A stretch of 64,000 nt of DNA. Origin: Brachyhypopomus gauderio. Its lineage: Eukaryota; Chordata; Actinopteri; Gymnotiformes; Hypopomidae. The notes below the pieces were generated by a model that saw only the letters and a program-made list of their open reading frames with translations, was not told the origin of the DNA and searched no databases. This document shows positions 43,307 through 56,800 of this stretch, piece after piece (the first letter of the stretch is position 1; each line of letters begins with the position of its first letter). Where the stretch lies: contig NC_135228.1 in assembly GCF_052324685.1 (NCBI RefSeq), positions 10,938,886-11,002,885 on the forward strand, read 5' to 3'. The translations under genes were made by a program, and so were the position numbers.

Positions 43307-44408
43307 AATTAAAGTAGGGGTGACCTGCAATAGTCGCTGATTTGACTATAGTCGACTATACCTGTGACGGTGGGTGCGGCGTCAAGGACGAGACACAAAT
43401 CCTTTGTGGCAGCAAACGTCACTTTTAATCTAAACACGAATATAGCGCATGTAGCGGAGAACATGAAACAACACAGAGAAGTGTAAACTTTAGACAACGA
43501 CGAGCACAGGACACTGCGCGAGCGCACATTAAATAGACAAACCACATGAGCCCCGCGTGATTACGAGACGAGCCACAGGTGAGACTGATTTCACAAGACA
43601 CAACCACACCCACGAAGATCCATAGACGCAGACGAGTACACGTGGACAACGTAAACACATGCCCAAAAGGGAGGGGCCGGGGTCCTCAACGTGACTATAC
43701 CCCCTAGTCGACTATGAACGCCATAGTCGAATGTACCATTCTAACTGCATGGGGGTGCCCAAGGATGCTGCTAAGAATTAGTTGTTACATGAAATGTCTT
43801 TGTTTCCGTTATATATAGCCTTTGTCAAATAAAATCATCCTAATTTCTGTTAATAAATATTTTAAAATGATGTGTGCGCATTAACAATAGGCATCTTCCT
43901 TACTACACATTAATAAATCACACCCTGCAGTTGCACAATCCAAATGAGCGGAGCTGAACACGCTACATGATCAGTATCTGCCGAGATTATAATGGCTACT
44001 AAAAAAACTTCAAAAGTATTTTGAAAAAGATAAAGATGAATCAAACAAAGTAAAGTGCAAGTTGTCATCAACGTCTTTCATTTTGCACGACAACAACCAA
44101 CATGGCATACCATTTAAAACACGTAAGGCAAAAAAAAAAAAAAAACAGTTCAGCCGTTTGTCGTTTCAGTCGTGTCGTCTCGTCGTGGTGCGTCTCGGCA
44201 AGTAGGCCTATAAACATTTTTTGTTGTTGTTTGCTTTTTAAACCCCGTTACTTGAACCTTTACTTATAATTTTTTTGCTGTTGTGTGGCAATTTTTTAAT
44301 ATTTTCAGGCAGGCATATTTTATTCAAAATATTTTTGACATTTTGCACAGTGCCTGTCTGACAGTTCGATATGCGCACTGACGGTTAATGTTCTCTTAAC
44401 GTCTCATT

Positions 44409-44439
<31 letters not shown>

Positions 44440-44567
44440 AAAGGTGCACCGTTTAAGGTGTTCTAGAAGAAAAAAAAAACCCGATACGACTATTAGTCGA
44501 CTAAAGGGAAAATCTGACGAATCAGATTCGACGATGAAAATCCTTTGAATACACCTCTAAATTAAAG
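43307..44567 (+). mobile_element. hAT DNA transposon remnant with 8-bp target-site duplication
   Basis: The element at 43315-44559 starts TAGGGGTG and ends CACCTCTA, imperfect terminal inverted repeats typical of hAT. It is flanked by perfect 8-bp direct repeats AATTAAAG (43307-43314 and 44560-44567), the hAT duplication length. Inside, an ATG at 43992 opens a short frame, and nearby frames encode KVKCKL and, after a one-base shift, CHQRLSFCTTTTNMAYHLKH, a decayed BED zinc finger like that at the N-terminus of hAT transposases. The catalytic domain is missing, so the copy is dead. It also contains a nested insertion (43363-43692) and an (AAAT)n stretch near 44410-44442. Confidence 0.85.
43363..43692. 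mobile_element. nested 330-bp insertion inside the hAT element
   Basis: The hAT sequence is interrupted by about 330 bp flanked by the direct repeat GACTATACC (43354-43362 and 43693-43701). It starts TGTGACGGTGGG and ends CCTCAACGT, is GC-richer than its host and has no clear terminal inverted repeat or coding frame. It could be a solo LTR or another short retroposon; class unresolved. Confidence 0.6.
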
Positions 44568-44734
44568 GTTTTAAACCTTATTAATGACTTCTACAATAAA
44601 CATCACATGGACAAGTCATAAGTGAAATAAGCAATCGATGCAACACCTCAACATTTTGGCACTATGGCAGTGTCTCAGAAACAATGAATCAGACATATAG
44701 CATTTTATACATCACAAACATAAGGAACCAATCC

Positions 44735-44975
44735 TGTCTTAGTTACTTTGAAAAAGTAATCCGATTACTGATTACTCCTTTAAAAAATAATTTAGTTACG
44801 TTACATATTACTTGATTTTAAAAGTAACTACATTAGATTACAAGTTACTTGAGTAGTTACATTCAGCAGCAAAATGTGTTTTTCCAATACTCACTTTATT
44901 GGAAGTGCATTTTTAACAGTAACAATGTATCTCCTGACATTACTAAGTAACTACTAAGTAACGAGTTACTGACAT
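44735..44975. repeat. AT-rich interspersed repeat with GTAAC/GTTAC motifs
   Basis: The stretch is dense in AAGTAAC, GTTACTT and AGTAATC motifs in both orientations, a composition I associate with common fish non-autonomous DNA repeats. I cannot define its ends or family. Confidence 0.4.
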
Positions 44976-45461
44976 CACTGCTTGCAGGTGGGGCAATGTC
45001 ATTAGCATAATGCAACATGAAATTATATCAGATAAGTTTTATTTTGCAAGCTAAATTTCTTTTTTTAAGGACAATGGCTGACACATATTCTGTTTTCAGT
45101 AACAAAGTTCTGATTTTCACATCCATTTCCAATGGTGCAGTATAGAAAGAGGTGCAGTTTATATGAAAATCTGGTATGTCATGACAAAACCAGTAGCCAT
45201 TTTCCAGAGTTTATTCCAGAGATTTGAAGAGTGACAATGTACCATCAATTTTTCAGAGAGACATGGCCAGTGCAACCCAACATGTAGGTTGGTCTTCTTG
45301 TGTTTTTTCAGATGACCCTGTACAACAAATCTCTAGCATTGGATGTTGCTGAAGATAATGAGGACAAATGACAGACCATTACAATAATTCTGACGAAAAA
45401 CTTTACATGAATTTAGAGCTGTTCACACTGCATGACATAATAAAACTTGTCCTCATGTTGA

Positions 45462-45499
45462 CCCCCCCCCCCACACACACACACACACACACACACACA
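45462..45499. repeat. poly-C plus (AC)n microsatellite
   Basis: About ten C followed by about 14 AC units. Confidence 0.95.
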
Positions 45500-46092
45500 A
45501 CAACGGATGACATCAGCTCATATTATGTCTTCACACCATCTTGTTATTGTGAATCTTAAAAGTCGTTGTGGTTTGCACACCACATGACTGAGCAGCAAAA
45601 GGAAAAGGGGGTCAACCAATAACATCTTTCACTAGGAGGAACATACAAGTCTCTAGTTTCTGGATTACTGAATTATGTTTATGAAAACATACACAAGAAG
45701 AAGCACAAAGAATGAAAGAAGTGATGCTTGAAGTAATAAAACAAGGAGGAAAAAGCCAACCGCATGCCTTCTGCTATGGCCATGTTTGTTGATATACAGC
45801 TCCTTTCCCAGGGTCACGTCCGTGTCTTTTACTCTCATTGGCTGAGGCTCATCTCCGCACTCACCAACAGTCATAACCAGTTCTGGACACTTTTGGATTT
45901 GGCAACGGGTCCAGATGTTCAGTCTGTTTGAAATTTGACAGAGTCCATTTCTGAGCCCCGATTGAATGCCGATGTGCTTCTAATCTGGGGCTTTTTTTCT
46001 CTTTCAATCTCCATAAATTGCTGACAAGTGATTTTTATAAGGCAACTCAACATAAGTTGCCAGTAGCAAGGGAAGGTTAGGTAAATAATTCA

Positions 46093-46260
46093 CAGAGGTG
46101 GACATTCCAGGTTCAGAAAGTAAAACTCCTTCCCAGGATTTTATTCAAGCTTGCTGGATTTTCTAATTAGTGCAAGACAGGTAAAATTAGTGGAATCAAC
46201 ACAATCCAGGAAGCCTGAGCAAAATCCTGACGAGGACTTTTACTTTCAAGTCCACATCTG
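46093..46260 (-). mobile_element. hAT-type MITE, copy 1
   Basis: 168 bp beginning CAGAGGTGGAC and ending with a GTCCACATCTG terminus, with long inverted arms containing TTCAGAAAGTAAAA. Flanks are ATAATTCA (46085-46092) and CTAATTCA (46261-46268), an 8-bp target-site duplication with one mismatch. It is the same family as 49429-49606 but lies in the opposite internal orientation. No coding capacity. Confidence 0.85.
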
Positions 46261-46720
46261 CTAATTCAAGTGTATATGGGATATTGAGTAAGCCATGCGA
46301 ACACAAGGACATCTATCTGAAGGCCCACCAACCCAACCTCGCCCGCCCAATGACTATGGGATCGTCAACTTAACATTTTCACCTACACCTAGACAATGGA
46401 CCTTGAGGACACCCTGCAAGCTGTGGCCAGCTATGACAGCACCTGAAAGGCTGTGGAAGGGAGTCAATATCCACCGAGTGTGTGAGTCAGGCATGTTGAG
46501 GGGAGGATGTGTACTGTGTACAGCAGACATGACGAAAAGCACGCATTCAGAGGCACACATATAGACAACAACCCACGCCATGGACCAAAACACAAAAACT
46601 TGCCACAAGACGGCACATTTTGCACCGCGACCGAATCAGGCAATTTGCACATTCTCCCAAACCTTGTGCAGGTTTGTTTTTACCCCACACACTGTATTGC
46701 CCACACACACAGGCACGTGA

Positions 46721-46752
46721 GTGCGCACACACACACACACACACACACACAA
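46721..46752. repeat. (CA)n microsatellite
   Basis: About 14 CA units. Confidence 0.95.
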
Positions 46753-46945
46753 ACGCGTGTGTGCGCAGAGTCTGAACTCAGCGCGGAGATGTGCGAAGCT
46801 CTGTCACTTCTTTCCGCCCCCGTCAGAGGCCTGTGTAAATCACTGAAGCTCAGGGCCATTTCATGCCCTCCTGCCTTCAGTGCCTCCACTCATCTTGAAA
46901 CCAAGAGGCAGCCAGGGCTTACGCATCACTCACATCAAACCAGGA

Positions 46946-46948
<3 letters not shown>

Positions 46949-47005
<57 letters not shown>
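46949..47005. repeat. (CA)n microsatellite
   Basis: About 28 CA units. Open frames across it are poly-(Thr-His) artefacts. Confidence 0.97.
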
Positions 47006-47007
<2 letters not shown>

Positions 47008-49420
47008 GCTTAGCTCTGCATTCCTGGTCATCTTTGCTAAATGTTTGCCCCCCAAAAGCTATGCCCCCTGGAAACAAGATGGGGGCGGAATATTAGCAGA
47101 ATATTATCGGAATATTACTGGAATATTAGAGGACTCCATGAGGGTTTCTCCCCTTCTCCTATTACCGAACTCCTAACCTCATGCTTAGTGGCGTCGATTC
47201 CACTCATCGTGATTGGCACACTGTTAGAGTGGAGTGAAATCCAATTGGTTAAACACACAAGGCGGGAAAAGGAGGTCCGACACCATGCAAACTCGTGTGC
47301 TTATGGTGATACTGAGCTGCCGGGTTATAAATGGGCTTAACCTACTTTTGCATTCCAGTAGTTAACCTGGAAACAGAGGACATGGTAAACAGGAAAATGT
47401 CTGTGCGCTCTACAATCTTAAATGCGTTCGCAGAGGAAAGAATACCTGTTCATTTAGAATTTTTGTACTACCTCGGGTGTGACGCACCCCATACCCAATC
47501 AGTCAAGCAGCTGTTAGCCAAATGCAGATTCCAGAAGGCATATGCTTAAATACTGCACTGCGTTCCTGAAAGGTGTTCAAATTCGTTCAAACACAATGTC
47601 GATACTACAGGGTGAATATTGAAGATTGTACATCCATGAAAACACCCCCTGTAATACAAACATGCTTCAAAAGACCTTTGCTGTGTAGTCCCTTTCCCTT
47701 ACACAGCCACACAAATGCGCACGCACGCACAACACACACACACATAGGCACACACACACAGGCTGTTATCATCATGGTTACTGTTATTAAGTGCCTGGCG
47801 ACTATCGGAAACAGGAATAGTGGAGAGAGGGGGAAAACAAGTACATTGAGTTTATGTGAACAGGAAGTGCTAACCAGAATTTACTACTATAGGTAACGCA
47901 ATCAGTGCAGACCCCGTTTACAAGAAAACAGCACCACAATATACGAAGAAGCCTGTGATTTAAACGTCAGAAAAACAACTTCTCATCTATCGTTTCATGT
48001 TCTCTTTTACAAAACACTTGTGCCTGGAATTTCACCTCAGCAATGTCTACCACAGAGAGCCGCAATCAGGTCACGATCTTTTATTTTTTTCACCTTTTTT
48101 ATTTATTTTTTCTGTCCTTGAGGAAACGTGTTTATGTTCTGAAACAAGGCAACTCTTGCTGCCTGGAGAGGAGGCTGTCGAGTCTGGAGGAGAAAGCTTT
48201 CTGAATGGAAGCCAAGGAAGCTGAGAGAAATGATGGGGGAGCTAGGCTAGCAGCTATGCTATGCCACACAGGGGACCTCCCCTCGTTGTAAACCAGCCTT
48301 TGACCCCCCAGTTATCTGAAGCAGTTGTGAAACGCTAAAACTGATCTGTATCTGATGATGGCAGCTAGCTCAGGGCACTATTATCAGCTTGCTTTGCATA
48401 ATCAAGGTTAACCTCACCTCTTCCTCCACCGTGTCCTCACACAGGGGCATCTGCAGAAAATGATGAGGGTGGGGGTTATATGGGGTCAGTGGGAAACTTC
48501 AGGGTTTGCAGGTTAATAAAAAGACACCAAACTATAGTAGAGAAGAAGTATTTTGTTTTATTCCTTGGCTGATCTAATGTGAATATCCCAAGATCAGATT
48601 CACATCAGATCATGCAAGGAATCATTATCATTAGTCTATTATTATTAGCTGAGAGCAAATATTTCATTTCTGTCAAGCACATCATATTTTATATTATTTA
48701 GAAGTACCTTCCATTACTTGATCCTGTTCAAAGTATCCTAACGTTTAACGTTACTAACGGTAGATGTTTGCTGGCGAAAAAGTCTATAGACATAAAATCT
48801 CAGCGATCTGTGACTCTTAAAACTTGGACCTCTGAACCCCTACACTCGACTGAAAAAACCCCAAAACAACAAAAACAATTACCGTGTCTTCTAAAGTTGG
48901 ACGAGCTACACTTGTGAAGAATGTGGAGACGTGCCACCCCTCCTACAACGAACAACCTACATTTCAGATCCATCTCACCATGACAGCGAGCACACAGCCA
49001 GGCAGCTATTAGTGACAAGACATTAGCGACACAGCCATGGAGAGTGAACGGAACCTACCTCCACAAACAAGTAATATTGATAATAAATAATCTGTTATTA
49101 GACTGTCACAATAATAAATATATATTTGCAAGAATAATTTCGCAACGGTGTCCTAGCTAGAAGTAACGTTACTCACTTACATCATAAACTAACTAGCTGC
49201 CTTTTTTTTTTCGCAAGCTTGTGATTCATGTACCCACAGCGGGCGGAACTTGTCATAACGTTAGAGATAACAAAGCCCACTCATTTAGAGATGATTAATG
49301 AACTTTACTGTATCGTAATTTGATTACGATTTGTAATGACTATTGCTACACCCTCTGTAAGTGATACCTCGCCCACCAATAACATTCTTTCTATAAACGT
49401 TTCTCCACTTAACCTTTCAC
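47006..49420. other. intergenic, no gene seen
   Basis: Only short CA-rich patches (about 47700-47760) and AT-rich single-copy-looking sequence. No coding exon resembling a known family was found. Confidence 0.55.
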
Positions 49421-49428
49421 ATTCCAAA

Positions 49429-49606
49429 CAGAGGCATCAATTCCAGGTTCAGAAAGTAAAAGTCCTCACCAGGATTTTGCTCAGGCTTCCTGGATTGTGT
49501 TGATTCCACTTGGTTTACCTGGATTGCACTAATTAGAAAATCTAGCAAGCTTGAGCAAAATCCTGGTGAGGACTTTTACTTTCTGAACATGGAATTGACA
49601 CCTCTG
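49429..49606 (+). mobile_element. hAT-type MITE, copy 2, perfect 8-bp TSD
   Basis: 178 bp starting CAGAGGCATCAATTCC and ending GGAATTGACACCTCTG, so the termini pair as inverted repeats. The arms continue through TTCAGAAAGTAAAAGTCC, giving a long hairpin. The flanking 8-bp duplications are identical: ATTCCAAA at 49421-49428 and 49607-49614. TIR sequence and duplication length place it in the hAT superfamily. No coding capacity. Confidence 0.9.
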
Positions 49607-51518
49607 ATTCCAAAACAAACCAACTTTGAAGGATTTATTTATTTTTTTGCTTACATTCAGATTTGATTAGATGTTTGTCAAAATATGAAATAAAATAACT
49701 GATTTAAAAATATTATTTTTAGAACGTCTCAGGCCAACTGAGAGCTTAGAGGACGATGATAGTTTGCCTTTGTAAAGCAGACACTAACCAAACACCTACA
49801 TAGAATTGAACCTTAACAGAAATGTATCAGCCACCCCCCAACCGCCACACCAACCCCGCCCCACAAAGAAACAGTACCAGAAACGTGTTTACTGTAATGT
49901 GAGGACATTATTGTGACGAAAGGTAGCTGAATATGTTTAATACATCAGCCCTACACTGACTGACTCTTGAAGAAGCATTGCATGATATGGAGATGGCAGG
50001 TTTAGTCTGAGCAGACAGGTGGAAACACGTTCAACTCTCTACTTTTAATGTGCAGAAATAGAATGTCAACGAGCAGAAATGGTCTATACCTTATTTCCCA
50101 AAAGTAAAATGATAATATTTAATGTTAATATTTTGGAGGTTACTCTGCCCCACTGGCCACAGGTGCATGGCTCCCATGACTTCCTTTGAATCTCCCCTAT
50201 AGAGGGCAACATTTTCCATTTTCAACACTAATTTACCCAAAAAGAAACACAACCTATCAAACACGTACAAATTCACCAATAAAACCACAGCTATATCTGC
50301 TAGAGGTCGCCAACGTTAGCAGGCCGCCGCATGAACATTGTCCATGTGGAAAACACAGTCGGGTGGGTGGCCAGTCATATCGGGCTGCCCGCATCCCCCC
50401 CTCGTGCCTGCCGCTACCCTCACGTCACCTGTTGGTGGCCTGTATGTAAAAGACTTACAGCCTCATTACAGAAAACAATTACAGCAAACTAATGACGTGG
50501 AATTTTCCAGAGTTGCATTTTGACTATCAAAACCTGACAGTTTGTGCTCCATCAGCTAAAACCACAGTGGAACAGAGCTCATAGAGTGAAGTGTTTTTCA
50601 CCCTCGCTGGTCCAGCCTATATTAAGGCTCCTTGTGGCTGGTCTATTATAAGCCGACACCCCATAGACCTCTGTGAGAATCTGCAGTAGAGGATCCCTGC
50701 AAAAATCCCTGCAAAAATCTGCAGTGTCTGATCCGTCACAACAGACGAGCGAGTGTGGCGGGGATGACACCTGCGGCATGTGACGGGAACTCAGGTACTT
50801 CTCAAGTGGCACGCGGTCCGTGGGCCCTCGCCGATGGGGGTCCAGTGTTGGGACATCCCCCAAGACATTAATTAAATGTCGGTCATGAGAGATGGTCGTA
50901 AAACAAACCCGTAGAACGTGTTCGATCTGGCTCGTACTGAGGTCACGGTGACCTGAGGTGAAGGGAGAAGTCCAGCCAAAAAATGTGGGCTACAGCAACC
51001 TCTGACACATACCACATCCGCGGAAGCTGGGGTGTATGACAGCTCTGACAAATGTCACCAGCACCACCAATTATAAGAAAATCAAGGGTTACACTATAAG
51101 GTTTTTTTTGTTGTTTTTCGAGAAAACATAATGTTTTGTCCACCAGTGTTTACAAGGATTTCATTTAAATTATATCTTTAAATTCTGCATTCAAGAAAAT
51201 GGTCTCATAACTACCCATTTGGTTATACTGTATTAGTTCAATCAGCCAGAGTCTGGCAAGCTCAAAAGAAGTGCCCCAACCACCAACCCCCTCAATCCTC
51301 AGTTCCGCCACTTCTCGTCACTTCCTCCGAGATCTTCCAACATGTGCACAGCGCTCGGACCTGACCTCGACGGATGTGACGTCATTCGTTTCCTCCCCTG
51401 AACCCACAACGGTAGAGTTGTGGCTCGAATGGCCAGATAATGACATGGCATGGTCTTCCACGTCATGAACGAATGTGAAAGGCTTGAATAGGGGATGAGG
51501 GGGGGGAGATAGGATGTG

Positions 51519-51521
<3 letters not shown>

Positions 51522-51548
<27 letters not shown>
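51522..51548. repeat. (CA)n microsatellite
   Basis: About 13 CA units. Confidence 0.95.
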
Positions 51549-51551
<3 letters not shown>

Positions 51552-52638
51552 GGCAGGGGCTCATTAAGAGGCACAGGTGAGGTCGAAGGACAAGTTTGAC
51601 TTCTACACAGCCTATTTAGACCCAGATCAGCGATTGGCCTCATCCCCTGCCGTTTCCATAGCAACGGCATGCTTTTTTTCCCTTCCCCCCACCGGGACCC
51701 GGCGGCAGCAATCGTGTTCATATAGTGTGTCTTTCTCTGAGCCTCATTCGGTTTAATGTGTTTATCAGCAGCTGGGTGTTAGTCACACTTCCCTTCTTGG
51801 TTTATTCCTGCACCTTTTCTCGTTTGTTTTGCTGCCTCACTGTCACATGCTCAGAAACTATTTACCTGCGCGCAGGGATACAACTTAGCACAGCCATTAG
51901 GCGTCCGCAAGCCTTTTAATGGCACCTCCGACTCGAGCTGTTTTATTCTCATTAGGCTGGAGAAGATGATACGTTAAGCTTCTGCGCTAGGTCTCCTTCC
52001 TTGACACACGGGCCAAACTGAATTTCTCCACAGATAACACAGAATTCGCAACCAAGACACTTGAATGCTCATTCCAAAACAAAGGTCAGAATACAAATCC
52101 GTAGTCACTGACAGAACTACTGACTATTACTACAAAGATGAAAGTGTGATGTAACATTCACGGCTCATGCTTCTGAAATTTTTCTGCGGTTCACGTTTGC
52201 CACGCGAGTTTCAGTTTGCTGAGGAAATGCGTGCAACTGAAAGAGACTGCCCAGTGTAGAGAGGTACTGGGAGTTGTGGTCGAGGAAAGCCGTCCATATA
52301 GGACGACGGGAACACGGTCTGTGGTTCGGTTTCACTCTGTAGTGAACAAGGAAACAAGAAGAGCATTTTGCTTTAATGCTATAACAATAATACAAAACCT
52401 ATTTAACAATGCACACAAGTGGGTGGAAAGACCCAGAAAACACACACAAATTCACACGTATGAATACAGTAAGATCTATAGTGGCTGCACAAGTTATTCT
52501 AACACATCTCCATCCACACAGATCTACAGGGCCACACTGACTTCGCACTACAGATACATAGATTGTAGCAAACAGCATACTTTGCTATGGGCAAAGTCAC
52601 GATCACGACTACAGTACAGGTTGAGGAAATGACATCAT

Positions 52639-52658
52639 CCCCCCCCCCCCCCCCCCCC
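52639..52658. repeat. poly-C tract (20 nt)
   Basis: Uninterrupted C run in intergenic DNA. Confidence 0.97.
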
Positions 52659-53796
52659 GACACGTCAATCAATAAAAAAAAAAACGGTGAGTTTAGCAAA
52701 GGCATCCAGAGCAGAGCTGTACAGGCACCACGTTTATGGATCAGGTGGAACATTGTCAGGTGGGACCGTGTGATCACTCATCCAGCGCGGCTGGAGTGCG
52801 GACTTCACACAGGGGCCGTCAAACGGCTCTCTCACATTCTGTCAGAGTGCAGTGAAAAGTTTCTTTCAAGCACACATCACAAATAACCAACGAAGAATGG
52901 AATCTTAATGACCATCGCATGTCTGCAATACAAAAAAGGGCCAAATATCAGAAAAAGTATGTGATGACAAACATTTGTACGTGATGATGGTTTGCAGTAT
53001 TACCACATATAGGATTACAGGATTATCATGTTATCATATTATACTATGTTATTGGGTTTTTTTTTATGTGCACCTCTCCTCCCCATAAACTGCAGCCATT
53101 TCATTACCTTTGTACCTGGCTTCTTAATAGAATTCAGATTTATTTGTCGAGCCAATTTGATGTCTTTATTAGGGATTATTAAGAACGGACTGCGTTAATC
53201 GCATATTACAATGCAGCCTGGTCCGTGTTCCCTTGGCCGCTCTCTGACAGAGCCGCCATGCCCGATTCGGTAAATTTCGCTGATTTGAGGGCCGGCGTTC
53301 ATCGTGCCATTCAGCTGGTCGCCACGGACCAGACCAAATATTAGCAGAGGTGGAGGCGGAGCAGGGCTGCGGGACGGCATTAAGTGTTGATTAGGGAAAC
53401 CAATAAGTGCGTGGGGGGGAGCTTTCTCCAGGAATTAGGCAGGGACAATAATTAGACGGCGACCCCCACCCTCACACGTCGCTTGGTGCGATCCAGGGTA
53501 GAACGGGCCAAAGCTGTGTGGATCCAATGATCCAATCTGGTCCTGGACAGGAGAAGTGTGGGCAATACGTGTGCTACATTCACACAGATGGAGTAATGGA
53601 GACTGGAGAGAGGCACGTGAGAATCACGGTTGGTTACACGTGTCTGCATCTAAAAATTGTGAAATGTAATGTTTTAAGAGATTCTGTTAGAGAGAGAGAA
53701 AAGCCTATATTCCTCAGTAATGAACAGTTATAATCCATATGGGGGGAAAATGGCAAAAACACAAATTAATTAGCTTCACACAAAGGATTTTGTCTA

Positions 53797-53797
<1 letters not shown>

Positions 53798-53824
<27 letters not shown>
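53798..53824. repeat. (CA)n microsatellite
   Basis: About 13 CA units. Confidence 0.95.
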
Positions 53825-53827
<3 letters not shown>

Positions 53828-56800
53828 CACTGGCTGTAGGTAATCCTCTGGCCTGACCCACTGTCTTCTGTGGAACAGTGGAGAGGTTGATATGTACGAC
53901 GTGGGCGGGCGCAGCGAAATTCCATCTGAATGAACTCTAACAGTATGCGTGTGTGTCCACCTGGACATGAAAGAACCTGAACAAGTATTCATACATCTCT
54001 GTGGATGCAGAACCTTTTTCGATTCTCACTGCAGTGTCATAACAAGTCTTTTACCATTACGCATTTGAACGGCCATAAAATATGGTCACGTGGTCCGAAA
54101 ACTTGAGCCGTCATGTCCAGGGAGAAGTACTGGAAAACTGGGCCCAGCATGATGGGTCTCAAATACAGTAGAGTGGCTGGTGTGTGCAGGGTTCATATGT
54201 TGAACCGCTATTTCAGGCACATGCACAATAAAGGTACACAAAACTGCACATTTGAGTGTGTGTGTGTGTGTGTGTTAGTTCCAAGCTTTTCCCATAATAC
54301 CTTGTCATCACATCCTGCAAGTGCTCATCAACATAAAGAGTTAAGCACCATGGGTTCTCAGGCTCGTCCATGTTTTCAAATCCAACACCCCTAAAGCTGG
54401 AAACCAGACAAGCACTAAACGCCTCTTCTCCTATTCATCACCAACTCATACTTACTGTAAACAGAACAGCAATTATTACTCACCCAGACGCTAATAACCG
54501 AATCATTTCTTATAAGCACTGTCGGTGAGATCTAACGAGCTACTGAATAATTCATGTCTCCAAAGTGCTGATTTAACCAAGTCCTGCAAGCAGGGCATGA
54601 CACCTCCTCAGGTATTCTGCTGTGTGATTCTTAAAGAATATAAAACCTATTAATATGTAAAAAATATATAAAAACTAATATCATTCTCTCGAATACAATT
54701 TAAGCAAAATACATTTTACTCCAAGATCTTTTCTCCCCACTGGTACTGTTATGCTTAATTGGGCGCCCACAGTGGAACAAATCTGCTATTCCTGAATATT
54801 TCTTATTGGTTGTATGAGCGCCATTTCCACACCTCGCTGTTTCCCTGTTGGTGGTTGGAACCGTAGCTGTGTGTACACCGATCCCATATGCCAGTAACGT
54901 GAACAGGCACGAGCATGTAGCTAGCAGAAGGGTGCTCGTGTTTGTCCATTCGTGTCCGGTTTGCCTTGGCATGATCTGCTGAGTAGAGGAGGACATGGAG
55001 GACACGCGTCATTGGTTCTTCAAAGCTGCGGAGCACTGCTACATACTATAATGCAACTTTGTCTGTGCGTTCCACAGAAGCGCCCCTCGAAGGAGCCGAG
55101 ATGCATGGCCCCGTATTGTGGCCTGAAGATAGTCTATCGACGCCTGATGGGAAATAATCTGGTAATAAATATCCTCCTCCTTCCGGTTCGGCGTCTGCGG
55201 ACACGTCCTCTCCTCGATCTCCTCATTTCCGCCATTTCCATCACTTTGTTGCATTCCCGGCGACATTTATCTAGAGCTCTGTCGGAGTGTGTGCAGAGCT
55301 GGAGCACCAACACCCCCTACCACCACCACCACCCCTGCAGCAGTTCAATTATTTCCAGGTCAACATGGGACTGACGAGGAAACGGGGCACCGGCTACTTT
55401 TCGCATATTTATGCCAAGTCCTAAAATAATCATTACATTAGCTCTGCCTCTCTGAAGAGTGTCGGTGGTGAGATGTGGTGCAATCTTGGAAGGCCTGAGT
55501 GTGAATAGTCAGAGGAAAAGTACTTTCAAAAATATCAAATGGCTCTCTGGCAAGCCCGAATGCGAGCTGTCAAAATATCTGAAGACTCAATAAAAGTTTT
55601 TAGAATGTTTTTTTTACACTGTTTTCTCGCAAGTCTCTGCAATTTTCTGTCCCCTACTTAGCAATTCCTCTAAGCAACATTGGCTCTCAACCTGGGAGGA
55701 TGAGCAGTACCTCTAGCACACATGAAGCTCGCAATGTCCTATCAACCTGCCGCTCACATGTCATCGCAGGCCAGCCATACACAAAGGACCGCCTAAATCC
55801 GCACAGGTGACCCAACGTGTGCCCCGTGATAGGCCGGAGTTGCTCTGACCATCAGATAGGCAGGAAGTAGGCCATTTTTTTTCCTGTCACTCCATAACAT
55901 TTTTGTGCAGTAACCTGAGACAAGTTTTTTTTTTTCCTGCAAATAACATAGGCTTTCAAATGTCACCCACATCCATCACAAGAGGTTCTTGGTTCATTTC
56001 TCTTCACTCTCAGATTCTTCCTCCCTCTAAATGGGGACTGCCGGTGGCCTCTGCCTTGTGGGCAAATCCTGTCAGGATGGACAGGCCGTCGCCTCTAGGG
56101 CATTCTGACTCTCCCAGTCCATAACCTTCCCACTGCAGTGCCATCGCTCACACTCATCTGGCCTATGAATTCACAAAATATACCTCTCCATAATTTATCT
56201 TTCATTTGAACACAGAAATACTCAATCGTTTTCTCTACTCAATTGTTTACTTTATTGTTATTGTTTATTCTCTTTACAGCACTTTTACTTAACGTTTCTT
56301 ATTGATGGTGCTTCCATTCCCTATTGTAATCAAGTTCGGCCCATGCCCTGTTATCATTGTTTAAATACCTGAATCGACTAAATGCATCTTTTCTGGCAAG
56401 AACTTGCACAAGTAGTAGAAGAGGCACTGGCCAGGCAGGAGAGCAATACAGCTGGATCTTAAAGGACTGTGATAACCCGCCTTAGGTACATACAAGAGTG
56501 TGCAAAACCCACAAAATGAAGATCTCACACTGAGCTCATCCTTGCCAATGGAAAGCTGTTTAAAGACCTCACAGAATGTTCGTTTAATTGGTGCTTTAGC
56601 GGAGATGTTAGCGGAGACGTTCTTTTTACTCTGCCGCGCAACGACCGAGATAACAAGCAAACGACCACACTGAAGAAAAGGGGGAAAGGTGCAAACGACA
56701 AAGTGCATTAGTGCATGAGACGTGTTTATTGAGACAGAAAGCCATTCAAGTCATCAAATTCCATTTGAGTCATTTTACCCAGAAGCTGACTGAAACATTC

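Noticed and set aside
46507..47013. 168-codon + strand frame ending in Thr-His repeats
   Set aside because: Driven by two (CA)n microsatellites; the non-repeat part has no recognisable domain or splice-compatible structure.
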